A DNA stretch of 64,000 bases. It comes from Patescibacteria group bacterium UBA2772. GTDB taxonomy: Bacteria > Patescibacteriota > Minisyncoccia > Moranbacterales > DUUL01. The stretch lies in contig DEIO01000015.1 of the NCBI GenBank assembly GCA_002352545.1, positions 1-64,000 on the forward strand, given 5' to 3'. Every line of letters starts with the position of its first letter. Position 1 is the first letter of the stretch. The position numbers and the translations under genes are program-made. Positions 34,055 through 43,107 of the stretch are shown piece by piece. The notes beneath the pieces were generated by a model. That model ran no database searches, was not told the origin of the DNA, and worked only from the letters and a program-made list of their open reading frames with translations.

Positions 34055-34060
34055 CAAAAA

Positions 34061-35464
34061 GTGCAAATAATAAAACCAAAAGTGCTTATGTTCGGCTGGG
34101 AATTTCCACCTTATAGTGTGGGCGGTCTTGGTGTTGCTTGTCATGGCTTAACAAAGAGCATGACCAAGCTCGGAATGAAGGTTACATTTGTTATTCCGAA
34201 GGCTCCGAAGGGAGCAAAAAGTCACTTTCTGGATTTGTTGGTTGCTGAGAGGGTTAAAGTAAGTAAATATGAGGAAAAAAATATAGAGAATATTGAAGGA
34301 ATTACAATCAGAAAGGTTGATTCCTTGTTAATGCCTTATATGGATTCTCAAAGATATTCTTCTTTGATAAAATATCTAAAAAAGAATGGTGGTACATTAA
34401 GCGACTTTGTTCAAAAAAATGTTTTAAATGATATTGACCTAATGAGTCAATGCGAGAGTAACTTACTAGAAGAAGTTTGGGGAAGTGTAAACGCAAGTAA
34501 AGCAGACATAACCAAAAATCAATACGGAAGTAATTTGTTTGAAGAGGTTTGGCGGTATGCTAACAAGGCTGCAATAATAGCTAAAAAGGAAACTTTTGAT
34601 ATTATACATGTACATGATTGGATGACTTTTCAGGCGGGTATTGTTGCAAAGGAGGTTAGTGGAAAACCACTAGTAATTCATATACATAACACTGCCTTTG
34701 ATCGAAGTGGAGGAAATCCTGGACAAAGAGAATATGAAATTGAGAAAGAAGGTTTTGAAAGAGCTGATAAAATTATAGCTATTAGTTTCCATGTTAAAAA
34801 GAGGCTACTTGAAAACTATGATGTGCCAGAGGATAAGATTATAGTTTCTTATAATGGAATTGATACGGAGGAATATTGTTTCAAACCTTCTGAAAGAAAT
34901 ATAGACAATAAGATAGTTCTGTATGCTGGTAGAGTCACTTTACAGAAAGGTCCAGAATACTTTATTAGGGCGGCAGCTAAGGTTTGTGAGACACGTGATG
35001 ATGTCACCTTTATTCTAGCTGGAGGAGGGGATATGCTAGCTGGCATGGTTGAGTTAGCAGCTTACCTAAAGATTTCAGATAGATTTGTTTTTACAGATTG
35101 GTATAATAAGAAAGAAGGAGAAACTTTGATGAATATGGCTGATGTGTTTGTGATGCCATCTGTTTCAGAGCCTTTTGGCTTAGTGCCACTTGAGGCAATG
35201 TTACAAAGAACACCGACAATAATCTCTAAGCAGTCTGGAGTCAGTGAAATTCTAGAAAATTCGCTGAAGGTTGATTTTTGGGATACTGATGAATTGGCCA
35301 ATAAAATTATTTCTGTTTTAGATTATGATTCTCTTAGAAATCATCTTGTTGATATGGGAGAAAAAGAGGTTAAGGCAATGACATGGGATAAAACAGCTTT
35401 TAAGTGTAAAAGAGTTTTTGAGAGATTGATATATGAATATAAAATGTCTGAGAATTATTTTTAA
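34061..35464 (+). CDS. glycogen synthase-like glycosyltransferase family 4
   Basis: A 467-residue GT-B transferase. KVLMFGWEFPPYSVGGLGVA is the starch/glycogen-synthase-type N-terminus with the GGLG loop; HVHDWMTF and HIHNTAFDRSGG follow; the donor domain opens VLYAGRVTLQKGPEYF and contains EPFGLVPLE (Glu370, Glu378). The segment at about residues 108-165 with two similar NLLEEVW/NLFEEVW stretches is extra compared with the family. It starts the alpha-glucan cassette, followed after 21 bases by GH57. The GTG at 34061 keeps the first beta strand whole; ATG 34088 would cut into it. It probably makes alpha-1,4-glucan or a related storage saccharide. Confidence 0.85.
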   Translation: MQIIKPKVLMFGWEFPPYSVGGLGVACHGLTKSMTKLGMKVTFVIPKAPKGAKSHFLDLLVAERVKVSKYEEKNIENIEGITIRKVDSLLMPYMDSQRYSSLIKYLKKNGGTLSDFVQKNVLNDIDLMSQCESNLLEEVWGSVNASKADITKNQYGSNLFEEVWRYANKAAIIAKKETFDIIHVHDWMTFQAGIVAKEVSGKPLVIHIHNTAFDRSGGNPGQREYEIEKEGFERADKIIAISFHVKKRLLENYDVPEDKIIVSYNGIDTEEYCFKPSERNIDNKIVLYAGRVTLQKGPEYFIRAAAKVCETRDDVTFILAGGGDMLAGMVELAAYLKISDRFVFTDWYNKKEGETLMNMADVFVMPSVSEPFGLVPLEAMLQRTPTIISKQSGVSEILENSLKVDFWDTDELANKIISVLDYDSLRNHLVDMGEKEVKAMTWDKTAFKCKRVFERLIYEYKMSENYF

Positions 35465-35485
35465 TTAATTTACTTAGTAAATAAG

Positions 35486-36697
35486 ATGCCGAATATTTGT
35501 TTCTATTTTCAGGTTCATCAACCGTATAGGGTAAAAAACTACAAGGTTTTTGATATTGGGAAGGATCATAATTATTTCAACGATAATTCGGAGGGGAGTT
35601 TGAATAACGAATGGATAATTAAAAAAGTTGCTAGAAAATGCTATTTACCGACTAATCAACTTCTTTTGAAGTTGCTTAATAAATATCCAGATTTTAAGAT
35701 AAGTTTTTCTTTTTCAGGGGTGTATTTGGATCAATTAGAGAGATATGCGCCAGCAGTGCTGAAATCATTTCAGGATTTAGTCGCGACAGGTAGAACGGAG
35801 GTTTTGAGTGAAACATACTATCATTCACTGGCTTTTTTGTATTCAGAAAAGGAATTCGAATATCAAGTAGAGAAACATCGCCAGAAAGTAGAAAAAATAT
35901 TTGGAGTGACACCAAGAATTTTTCGTAACACAGAGCTTATTTACAATAATGAGTTAGCTAAGAAAATTGAGTCAATGGGCTACAGTGGTATTATCGCTGA
36001 GGGAGCTGATAGAGTTTTAGAATGGAAGAGCCCTAATTTTCTTTATGATGCTGCTGGTTGTAAGAATCTAAAATTACTCTTGAAAAATTATAAATTATCA
36101 GATGATATAGCATTTAGATTCTCTGATCATAATTGGGTAGAACATCCATTGTCTGCTAAAACTTTTGCTTCATGGATTTCTGATCACAACGGAAATGGTG
36201 AGTTGATTAATCTGTTTATGGATTATGAAACTTTTGGAGAACATCAATGGGAGGATTCGGGAATTTTTCAATTCCTAGAACATCTACCAGAATTTGTTTT
36301 GGCAAATCCGTCTAATGGTTTTACAACGCCTAGTGAAGCTATCGATGCCCTTGAAAGTAAGGGTTCAATTGATTTTTTTGATTTTATTTCATGGGCTGAT
36401 GAAGAGAGGGATTTGTCGGCATGGAGATCTAATGTTTTGCAAACAGATGCTCTTGAAAAAGTCTATGCATTGGAATGTGATGTTTTGAAGACTGAAGATG
36501 AAGGAATAATAGATGATTGGAGAAAACTTCAGACTTCAGATCACTTTTATTATATGTGTACAAAATATTTTGCAGATGGAGATGTTCATAAATATTTTAA
36601 TCCATATGAAACTCCGCATGATGCGTTTATTTCTTTTATGAATGCGATTAGTGATATGAAGCTTAGAATAAGAAAGTGTGTTACAATTAAAGTGTAA
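35486..36697 (+). CDS. glycoside hydrolase family 57 (alpha-amylase-like)
   Basis: A 403-residue GH57 protein. ICFYFQVHQPYRV is the first conserved region with the HQP motif; FRNTELIYNNELA carries the expected nucleophile Glu150; MDYETFGEH carries the expected acid Asp246. Both catalytic residues of the family are therefore present. The length fits the short alpha-amylase branch. It acts on alpha-1,4-glucans in the cytosol (no signal peptide). It lies between the synthase and a DUF5752-like gene in one direction. Exact specificity, whether amylase, transferase or branching, cannot be decided from motifs. Confidence 0.88.
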   Translation: MPNICFYFQVHQPYRVKNYKVFDIGKDHNYFNDNSEGSLNNEWIIKKVARKCYLPTNQLLLKLLNKYPDFKISFSFSGVYLDQLERYAPAVLKSFQDLVATGRTEVLSETYYHSLAFLYSEKEFEYQVEKHRQKVEKIFGVTPRIFRNTELIYNNELAKKIESMGYSGIIAEGADRVLEWKSPNFLYDAAGCKNLKLLLKNYKLSDDIAFRFSDHNWVEHPLSAKTFASWISDHNGNGELINLFMDYETFGEHQWEDSGIFQFLEHLPEFVLANPSNGFTTPSEAIDALESKGSIDFFDFISWADEERDLSAWRSNVLQTDALEKVYALECDVLKTEDEGIIDDWRKLQTSDHFYYMCTKYFADGDVHKYFNPYETPHDAFISFMNAISDMKLRIRKCVTIKV

Positions 36698-36732
36698 TAT
36701 GAAGTATATATAAAATTTTATCAAAAATAAAA

Positions 36733-37116
36733 ATGAGCCTATTCAAACAACTTATTGTAAATTTTGAGGACAACGAGGATTCTAAAGAAGAAGAAGCAAA
36801 GTCTTTAACAACAAAAACAAAAGAAGAGACAGTGAAAACACAAAAAGAAAGTGTGAAAAAGATAAAATCCTTTGATACTTCACCAAATGAGGATTTCTGG
36901 TTTCATTATGGTCCAGTTGTTAAGAATTTAGCAGAGTTAAGAGATGCCTTTTTGAGAATTGATGATGATTTGTATAATTATCATGCGAAAGGTGACGGAA
37001 ACGATTTTGCAAAATGGATTAGTAAAGTTTTTGGGTATGATGAGTTGGCAAGTAAGATTGAGAAAGCAAAGACAAGAAAAATAGCTTACAAAATTCTTAA
37101 AGACGCTGTTGAGTAG
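36733..37116 (+). CDS. DUF5752-like small protein of the glucan cassette
   Basis: A 127-residue protein. The first 50 residues are charged and low-complexity (rich in K, E and T). Residues from about 55 on read DFWFHYGPVVKNLAELRDAF, then YNYHAKGDGNDFAKWISKVF, the pattern of the DUF5752 domain often found next to alpha-glucan and trehalose enzymes. No catalytic residues are known for it. It lies 35 bases after GH57 and 44 bases before GH15, so it probably belongs to the same mRNA and may bind or regulate the enzymes. Confidence 0.65.
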   Translation: MSLFKQLIVNFEDNEDSKEEEAKSLTTKTKEETVKTQKESVKKIKSFDTSPNEDFWFHYGPVVKNLAELRDAFLRIDDDLYNYHAKGDGNDFAKWISKVFGYDELASKIEKAKTRKIAYKILKDAVE

Positions 37117-37160
37117 ATTGCTTATGTATTTTAAATAAAAATAAATTTTTAGATTTACAA

Positions 37161-39119
37161 ATGCCAAAGTCATTAGTTTTAGGTAATGGGAATATGCTTT
37201 TATGTCTTGACGAGAAGGCTCGTGTTCGTGACTTCTATTATCATTATGTTGGTTTGGAGAATCATGCTGGAAGTGGATGCGTTCATAGAATCGGAATTAT
37301 GGTTGATGGAGAATTCTCTTGGTTGGAGGGCCTAAATTGGAAGATTGAGATGGGATATAAAGAGGATTCTTTGGTTTCTGATGTTGTGATGACCAATCAA
37401 ACTATAGGAATTAAGATAAATTTCAAAGATACTGTTTATAACGAAAAGTGTATTTTTTTAAGGAAAGCTACAGTTAATAATCTTTGGGATTCAAAACGTG
37501 AAGTAAAACTATTTTTCCATCAACAATTTAGGATTTATGATACAGAAAGAAGGGATACTGGATATTATGATCCAGATCGCGAAGTAATCACTCATTACGA
37601 AGGGAGAAGAGTTTTTGTTGTTGGTGGTAGACAAGGTCGGAAAAGTTTTGATGATTATTGTGTTGGAAATTATGGGATTGAAGGGAAGGTTGGAACATGG
37701 AAGGATGCGGAGGACGGTGTACTGGAGAAAAATCCGATTGAACATGGGCCAGTTGATTCCGTTATAGGATTTACTTTTGAGATTGAAGGGCACAAGAAAA
37801 AAATAGTAGATTATTGGATTACAGCTGCTAAGGTTTTAGACGAAGCAAGAAATTTACATGAATATGTTTTAGCTAGAAATGAGGATCATCTTCTTGAATC
37901 CACAGAAGATTACTGGAAAGCATGGGTAAACAAAAACAACTTAGATTTCCAGGATTTGGATAAAAAATTTGTTGATTTATTTAAAAAATCTTTACTTATA
38001 ATTAGAACACATACTGGCAATGAAGGTGGAATTATTGCTTCAGCTGATTCTGATATGTTGCAATATGGTCGAGATACATATGCATATGTATGGCCTAGGG
38101 ACGGAGCTTTTGTAACACTTTCTTTGATAAAAGCTAAGCACTATACATTGGCTAGAAAGTTCTTTGAATTTTGTAATGATGTAATTAGTGAAGATGGTTA
38201 TTTCTTCCACAAATATAGAAGCGATAAATCAATTGGTAGTTCTTGGCATCCTTGGAGTAAAGATGGCAAAAAACAACTAGCAATTCAAGAGGATGAAACT
38301 GCTTTAATTTTGTATTCTCTTTGGGAATACTATGAGGCTAGTTTGAACATTGAGTTTATTGAGAGCGTGTATAATTCGCTGATTAAAAAAGCAGCTGAAT
38401 TTATGTACCACTATCGAGATAAGAGAACTGGACTTCCAAAAGAGAGTTATGACCCTTGGGAACAGAAATATGGAATTTCTACATTTACATCAAGTACTGT
38501 ATATGGTGGACTGTTGGCGGCTAGTAAATTTGCTGAAATTCTTGGAAAAGAGGAAGCTGCAAAAAAATATAAGCACGAAGCAGAGGAAATAAAGGTTTTA
38601 ATTGTAAAATATCTACATAACAGTAATAATGGATATTTCTATAACAGAATTGTTTCAGAAAAAGAAGGATTCGGTTTTGATGATACAGTCGACATAAGTA
38701 GTTTCTTCGGACTTTTTTATTTTGATATTTTAGGAATTAAAGATCAAATGTTAGACGATGTTTATGATGTTGTTGAAAGAGAGCTTTTTTGTAGAACAAA
38801 GGTTGGAGGAGTGATAAGATATGTGAAAGATGAATATCACAGAGTTAGTGACGATGCTCCGGGTAATCCTTGGATTATAACAACTCTTTGGGTTGCTCAG
38901 TATAAAATAAAAAAAGCAGAAACTCTTCATGAATTGGAACAAGCAAAGGAAGTGTTTGAATGGGTCTATAAACAAACCACGAGTGCGGGTCTTTTACCTG
39001 AACAAGTTAGTTCAGATACAGGAAAACATCTCTCAGCAGCACCTTTAACATGGAGCCATGCCGAATATGTTACAACTGTTATGCAGTACTTAAATAAAAG
39101 AACAGAATTAACGAAATAA
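37161..39119 (+). CDS. glycoside hydrolase family 15 (glucoamylase-like)
   Basis: A 652-residue cytosolic GH15 enzyme that releases glucose from the ends of alpha-glucans. The N-terminal beta-sandwich (about 1-270) begins LVLGNGNMLLCLDEKARVRD; the alpha/alpha barrel contains YVWPRDGAFV (Asp314), the IQEDETALI segment with a likely catalytic Glu, and LLPEQVSSDTG with the second Glu near the C-terminus. All hallmark segments are present and the length fits the bacterial/archaeal glucoamylase branch. It closes the cassette of synthase, GH57, DUF5752-like protein and GH15. No Shine-Dalgarno sequence. Function is well supported; chain-length preference is not. Confidence 0.9.
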   Translation: MPKSLVLGNGNMLLCLDEKARVRDFYYHYVGLENHAGSGCVHRIGIMVDGEFSWLEGLNWKIEMGYKEDSLVSDVVMTNQTIGIKINFKDTVYNEKCIFLRKATVNNLWDSKREVKLFFHQQFRIYDTERRDTGYYDPDREVITHYEGRRVFVVGGRQGRKSFDDYCVGNYGIEGKVGTWKDAEDGVLEKNPIEHGPVDSVIGFTFEIEGHKKKIVDYWITAAKVLDEARNLHEYVLARNEDHLLESTEDYWKAWVNKNNLDFQDLDKKFVDLFKKSLLIIRTHTGNEGGIIASADSDMLQYGRDTYAYVWPRDGAFVTLSLIKAKHYTLARKFFEFCNDVISEDGYFFHKYRSDKSIGSSWHPWSKDGKKQLAIQEDETALILYSLWEYYEASLNIEFIESVYNSLIKKAAEFMYHYRDKRTGLPKESYDPWEQKYGISTFTSSTVYGGLLAASKFAEILGKEEAAKKYKHEAEEIKVLIVKYLHNSNNGYFYNRIVSEKEGFGFDDTVDISSFFGLFYFDILGIKDQMLDDVYDVVERELFCRTKVGGVIRYVKDEYHRVSDDAPGNPWIITTLWVAQYKIKKAETLHELEQAKEVFEWVYKQTTSAGLLPEQVSSDTGKHLSAAPLTWSHAEYVTTVMQYLNKRTELTK

Positions 39120-39129
39120 AATAAGCCTT

Positions 39130-39156
39130 TTGAATTATTTTAGAATTTGATATAAT
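39130..39156 (+). promoter_or_regulatory. promoter of the ferredoxin gene
   Basis: TTGAAT at 39130-39135, a 15-base spacer and TATAAT at 39151-39156. The start would be near 39163, with a leader of about 30 bases. Confidence 0.55.
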
Positions 39157-39193
39157 GAAATAAGGTACTATAAAAAAATATTAATCGAGGTAA

Positions 39194-39427
39194 ATGAAAA
39201 TACAAATTGATCAAGACAGGTGCGTAGGATGTGGAAGGTGTACTGAAATGTGTGCTTCTGTTTTTAAGCTCAATGAAGAAGGGAAAGCGGTTGTGATAAA
39301 AGAGAAAATTACAGAATGTGAAAATGAGCCTCAGGGCGAAGAATGTGCGATTGTTAGCGAAGCAGTAAAAAAAGCTGCGGATGAATGTATTGTTGAAGCA
39401 ATTGATATTGATATGGAGATAAAATAA
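39194..39427 (+). CDS. [4Fe-4S] ferredoxin, Thermotoga type
   Basis: A 77-residue monocluster ferredoxin. Cys10, Cys13 and Cys16 in CVGCGRC, together with Cys65 in DECIVEA, should bind one [4Fe-4S] cluster. Cys20 and Cys51 are placed like the disulfide pair of the Thermotoga maritima protein. The fourth ligand is followed by Ile rather than the usual Pro. The acidic surface is typical of an electron carrier. GAGG before the ATG is a usable Shine-Dalgarno sequence. It is transcribed alone between its own promoter and a bidirectional terminator. Redox partners are not in the window apart from, possibly, radical SAM Elp3. Confidence 0.9.
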   Translation: MKIQIDQDRCVGCGRCTEMCASVFKLNEEGKAVVIKEKITECENEPQGEECAIVSEAVKKAADECIVEAIDIDMEIK

Positions 39428-39461
39428 TCTTCCTTATATAAAAAGTTGAAGTAAATAAAAG

Positions 39462-39487
39462 AGACCTAGCTGAATAGGTCTTTTTTA
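39462..39487. terminator. bidirectional terminator
   Basis: AGACCTA at 39462-39468 pairs with TAGGTCT at 39475-39481, followed by T-runs on plus and by TCTTTTATTT on minus. It serves the ferredoxin and the convergent gpmI gene. Confidence 0.85.
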
Positions 39488-39505
39488 TTTATTTTTGTAA
39501 TAACT

Positions 39506-41092
39506 TTATCTTTTTACCTTTAATACTTCTAAAAGACTCCGGCCTGTCATTTCTGGGTCTTTTGGGATATCCATTAATTCAAGTATTGTTGGTGATAAAT
39601 CTACGAGCATTCCTTCAATAGGCGGAAGCTTGATTTCTTCCAAAGGCTCATCCCTATGATTATTTGAAGTGATAAACCAACAAGGGACAGGGTTCGTTGA
39701 ATGTTCAGTATCTCTTTCTCCTGTTCTTAAGTTAATCATTTCTTCAACGTTTCCATGGTCCGCTGTGACCAGTAGACAACCATTTTTTTGAAGCACTGTC
39801 TTGATTAGTCTCTCTAGACAAACATCGGTTGTTTCAAGGGCCTTAACGGCAGCCGGAATATCACCAGTATGTCCAACCATATCAGGGTTTGCATAATTTA
39901 TCAAAACGAAGTCATAGTCTTTCTCTTTGATTGCATCAACTACTTTATCGGTAACCTCAAGTGCACTCATTTCGGGAATTTCTGCATAAGACGAAACACT
40001 TTTTGATAAGACCGGAATACGATCCTCTCCTTTGTATGGTTTCTCTGCACCTCCGTTAAAAAAATACGTAACATGTGCAAACTTTTCAGTTTCAGCAATA
40101 CGAAGTTGAGTGAGTTTATTTTCTTCAAATATTTGACCTAAACGAGTTGTTATTTCTTGTGATGGAAAAACGATGTTGTCACATAATCCTTTTTCATATT
40201 CTGAGAAACAAGAAAAAAATATACTGTCAATTTTTTTAGCTTCTTTAAAGCGGTCAAAATCTGGTTGTTCAAATGCTTGAGTAATCTGTCTAGCTCTGTC
40301 TTTTCTGAAGTTAAAAAATACTACAGCATCATTTTCTTTGATAAGGCCAATTGATTCACCCTTTGAATCTGTTAGGGAAATTGGTTTGATATATTCGTCC
40401 GTGGTGTTTTCCTTATATTGTTTTTTAAGAGCTCTAATTGGGTCGTTGTCTTTTTCACCTTTACCTTCTGTTATCAATCTAAAGCCTTTTTCAATCCTAT
40501 CCCAGTTTTTATTTCTGTCCATAGTGAAATATCTTCCGATTAAAGAAGCTAGTTTACCAACACCCAAGTGTTCCATTTTTAGTTGAATTTTTTGGATAAA
40601 CTCAATGGCTGCTTTTGGTGCGGTATCTCTACCGTCAGTAATTCCATGAATAAAAACATTTTCCAACTTTTGTTCACTGGCAAATTCTAAAAGTGCACTT
40701 AGATGATCAATGTGAGAATGAACAGCACCATCACTGATCATCCCTAAAAAGTGTAGATTTGAATTATGTTTTTTTGTCCATTCAACTGCTTCTAATAGAG
40801 TCTTATTTTCAAAAAACTTTCCATTTTCGATTGCGGCTGTAATTATTGGGAGGAATTGATAGATTATTTGACCAGTCCCTATAGTTTGATGTCCTACTTC
40901 AGAATTTCCATAGATTCCCCAAGGCAAACCAACTGACATACCAGAGGCTTGCAACAATGTTTTTGGATAGTATCTATTAAGTTTGTCTATGGTAGGAAGA
41001 TTTGAAAGTGGGATAGGATTTCCTTGCGTATTATTCCATTCGCCCCAACCATCTAAAATTACAAGTACCATCGGCTTTTTCTTTGCCACCAT
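39506..41092 (-). CDS. gpmI: 2,3-bisphosphoglycerate-independent phosphoglycerate mutase
   Basis: Interconverts 3- and 2-phosphoglycerate in lower glycolysis, cytosolic, manganese-dependent. At 528 residues it is full length. MVLVILDGWG opens the phosphatase domain, and YGNSEVGHQTIG contains the phosphorylated Ser64. HGITDGRDTAP lies in the transferase domain, and LINYANPDMVGHTG and TADHGNVEEM carry the metal-binding Asp/His residues near the C-terminus. The nearest genes upstream on the same strand are a coiled-coil protein (53 bases) and a cyclophilin, probably one operon. Identification is secure. Confidence 0.97.
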   Translation of the reverse strand: MVAKKKPMVLVILDGWGEWNNTQGNPIPLSNLPTIDKLNRYYPKTLLQASGMSVGLPWGIYGNSEVGHQTIGTGQIIYQFLPIITAAIENGKFFENKTLLEAVEWTKKHNSNLHFLGMISDGAVHSHIDHLSALLEFASEQKLENVFIHGITDGRDTAPKAAIEFIQKIQLKMEHLGVGKLASLIGRYFTMDRNKNWDRIEKGFRLITEGKGEKDNDPIRALKKQYKENTTDEYIKPISLTDSKGESIGLIKENDAVVFFNFRKDRARQITQAFEQPDFDRFKEAKKIDSIFFSCFSEYEKGLCDNIVFPSQEITTRLGQIFEENKLTQLRIAETEKFAHVTYFFNGGAEKPYKGEDRIPVLSKSVSSYAEIPEMSALEVTDKVVDAIKEKDYDFVLINYANPDMVGHTGDIPAAVKALETTDVCLERLIKTVLQKNGCLLVTADHGNVEEMINLRTGERDTEHSTNPVPCWFITSNNHRDEPLEEIKLPPIEGMLVDLSPTILELMDIPKDPEMTGRSLLEVLKVKR

Positions 41093-41145
41093 ATTTTTAT
41101 TTTTTGTTTTTAACCTTCTTTTGAATTATAGAGTAAAAGCAGACT

Positions 41146-41619
41146 TTATTCAATTTTTTCTTCAACCTTTTTGTTTTCTATTGGTTCATTTTTGTCTTCA
41201 CTTTGAATTTCTTGAACAGAAGGACCGGTTTCTGGTTGTGGAATGGGAGCCTTCTCTTCTTGTTTAGCGCTAGTTTTTTTGAATGAAACTGAAAAGTTTG
41301 GTTCATAGAGATTGTTATATTCATCTACAACTTCGACTGGTTTTCCTTCTATTAAAGTTGTCATTGCAATGTCACTTTGAATTTGTTTTAAATCTGCAAT
41401 TGTTATTTTCAGGTCATCTAAACGATCCCAACGGCTTCCCATTTGAGATTGTGATATTGTTTCAATTTCTTTTTTTCGCATCTTTAGTTCATCTAGCTGT
41501 TCTTTCAGTTCTTGGTATTCCTGATTTTGAATTAATAAGTCTTTGTATTCAGCTCTGATTTCGGATTGTTCTCTTTTGGTTTCTTTTAATTCATTGAAAA
41601 TTTCTTGAATCTCTTTCAT
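41146..41619 (-). CDS. coiled-coil protein of unknown function
   Basis: A 157-residue acidic/basic protein. Residues 1-65 form a strongly predicted coiled coil (MKEIQEIFNELKETKREQSE and onward with heptad-spaced Leu/Ile). Residues 70-115 may fold as a small domain. The last 40 residues are disordered and rich in E, K and P. There is no signal peptide. It sits between gpmI and a cyclophilin gene on the same strand. No family recognised. Confidence 0.6.
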   Translation of the reverse strand: MKEIQEIFNELKETKREQSEIRAEYKDLLIQNQEYQELKEQLDELKMRKKEIETISQSQMGSRWDRLDDLKITIADLKQIQSDIAMTTLIEGKPVEVVDEYNNLYEPNFSVSFKKTSAKQEEKAPIPQPETGPSVQEIQSEDKNEPIENKKVEEKIE

Positions 41620-41641
41620 TTTTATTTTTTAAATTTGTTAA

Positions 41642-42421
41642 TTATTTTTTGATAAGTGTCATATTTATAATTGTGATTGCTTCAAGAGGTTTGTCTCCAG
41701 GCGCTGTAGGAGCTGCTTCAATTTTTTCAACCACTTCCATACCTTTTGTTACAAATCCAAAATTTGTATGTTTTCCATCTAGCCAACTAGCATCATCTTT
41801 TGTAACAATGAAGAACTGAGATCCATTGGTGTCTAGTCCTGAATTAGCCATTGCAAGTGAGCCCTTTACTAATTTATGAGTATTGATTTCATCTGGAAAT
41901 GTATAGTCTGGACCGCCCATTCCCCATGTATGAGGTGAGCTGTCGTCTTTAGAATTAGGATCACCACCTTGAATCATAAAATCCGCAATTACTCTATGAA
42001 ATTTAATATTGTTGTAGAATCCTTCTTGTGCTAATTTCATAAAATTATTCGTTGTTGCAGGCGACTCATCTGTGTATAGCTCTACTTCGATTATTCCTAG
42101 GCTTGTTTCGATTTTAACACCCTTATAGTTGTCTTTGAAATCTAATTCTGCAAGTTCTGCAAGTTTTTTTATTTCCATGATTGGCTTTTTAGGTTTATTA
42201 GGAGTTTGTTTTTTAGCTTGTTTTGGTTGTTCTGTGGATTTACCCAGAATTTCTTTTTGTCTTTTTTCTTGAGCTCTTTGATCATATTTTGTGATGTTCG
42301 AATTTTTGTCTTCACCTATGTTTTGCCCAGTCGCTTCTGTGTTTGGTAAGCTAGAATTCGAACAACCAGCTAACGTGATGACACAAAGCATTAATACTGT
42401 TAATTTGGATAGTCTATTCAT
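41642..42421 (-). CDS. cyclophilin-type peptidyl-prolyl isomerase, lipoprotein
   Basis: A 259-residue exported isomerase. The signal peptide ends in LAGC, with lipid-modified Cys20 expected. A charged, low-complexity linker runs to about 95, then the cyclophilin domain: FHRVIADFMIQGGDP (catalytic Arg in FHRV, with FMIQGGDP), GSLAMANSGLDTNGSQFFIV and WLDGKHTNFG. The active-site set is intact, so it should catalyse prolyl isomerisation of secreted proteins at the membrane surface. It is the first gene of a minus-strand group with the coiled-coil protein (22 bases later) and gpmI. Confidence 0.92.
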   Translation of the reverse strand: MNRLSKLTVLMLCVITLAGCSNSSLPNTEATGQNIGEDKNSNITKYDQRAQEKRQKEILGKSTEQPKQAKKQTPNKPKKPIMEIKKLAELAELDFKDNYKGVKIETSLGIIEVELYTDESPATTNNFMKLAQEGFYNNIKFHRVIADFMIQGGDPNSKDDSSPHTWGMGGPDYTFPDEINTHKLVKGSLAMANSGLDTNGSQFFIVTKDDASWLDGKHTNFGFVTKGMEVVEKIEAAPTAPGDKPLEAITIINMTLIKK

Positions 42422-42681
42422 TTTTTATTAAAGTTAATAAGCAATTCACTAGATAGTATATAACATTTTTTTTCTTGAGGCTAGTAGTTAGTTTAAAAGG
42501 CCTGGAAACATAAGCAAGATTGACTTTTAGTGGATGATACTCCATACTATAGTTGTATGTAAGGTTGTATAATCTTTTGCATTATAATTTGGACATAAGG
42601 TGTGCGGGTCTATGTCATTAAATTGATAAAGCAAAGAATACAAAAAGCCTACAAACAGGTATAAATTTTTTAAGTTTAAAA
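42422..42681. other. intergenic region with -10-like boxes and a long leader
   Basis: Between divergent genes. TATAAT occurs at 42568-42573 and 42583-42588; -35 boxes are poor. It would give the RRM gene a leader of about 90 bases, which might hold control structure as in cold-shock RNA-binding genes. Confidence 0.4.
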
Positions 42682-42978
42682 ATGGAAGAACAAGAAGTTA
42701 ACAAAAAAAAGCTTTTCGTGGGGAACATTAGCTATGGAACAACAGATGAACAACTAAAAGAACACTTCACACAAATTGGGGAAGTGGAATCAGCAAAGGT
42801 TATCATCGATAAGATGACTGGTAGATCAAAGGGATTCGGATTTGTTGAAATGTCAACAGAAGAAGAAGCTCAAAAAGCTATCGAAGAACTAGATCAGAAA
42901 GAATATGATGGTCGTGCATTAAATGTAAATGAAGCACAACCACCAAAGAGACATTATGAAAATAAGGGGAACTTCTAG
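42682..42978 (+). CDS. RNA-binding protein with a single RRM
   Basis: A 98-residue protein that is almost entirely one RNA recognition motif. RNP2 is LFVGNI (residues 11-16) and RNP1 is KGFGFVEM (about 50-57), with the aromatic residues that stack on RNA. The domain ends NVNEAQPP, followed by a short basic tail. Such small RRM proteins in bacteria bind single-stranded RNA, often under cold or stress. The gene is transcribed alone with a long leader; no Shine-Dalgarno sequence precedes it. Confidence 0.92.
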   Translation: MEEQEVNKKKLFVGNISYGTTDEQLKEHFTQIGEVESAKVIIDKMTGRSKGFGFVEMSTEEEAQKAIEELDQKEYDGRALNVNEAQPPKRHYENKGNF

Positions 42979-43003
42979 ATATTGTCGTTTATAGACATGG
43001 GAA

Positions 43004-43031
43004 AGCAGGGAGCGCACAGCTCTGTTTTTTT
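43004..43031 (+). terminator. weak terminator after the RRM gene
   Basis: GAGC and GCTC flank a short loop, followed by TTTTTTT from 43024. The stem is short but the T-run is clear. Confidence 0.5.
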
Positions 43032-43036
43032 ATTGG

Positions 43037-43067
43037 GAATAATAAAAATCACAGCTTAGCTGTGATT
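43037..43067 (-). terminator. terminator of the minus-strand membrane protein gene
   Basis: AATCACAGC at 43047-43055 and GCTGTGATT at 43059-43067 form a 9-bp stem. On the minus strand it is followed by TTTATTATT. Confidence 0.75.
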
Positions 43068-43107
43068 GATAAATACAAATTTTTATATATATTTATTAAC
43101 TCATTTA

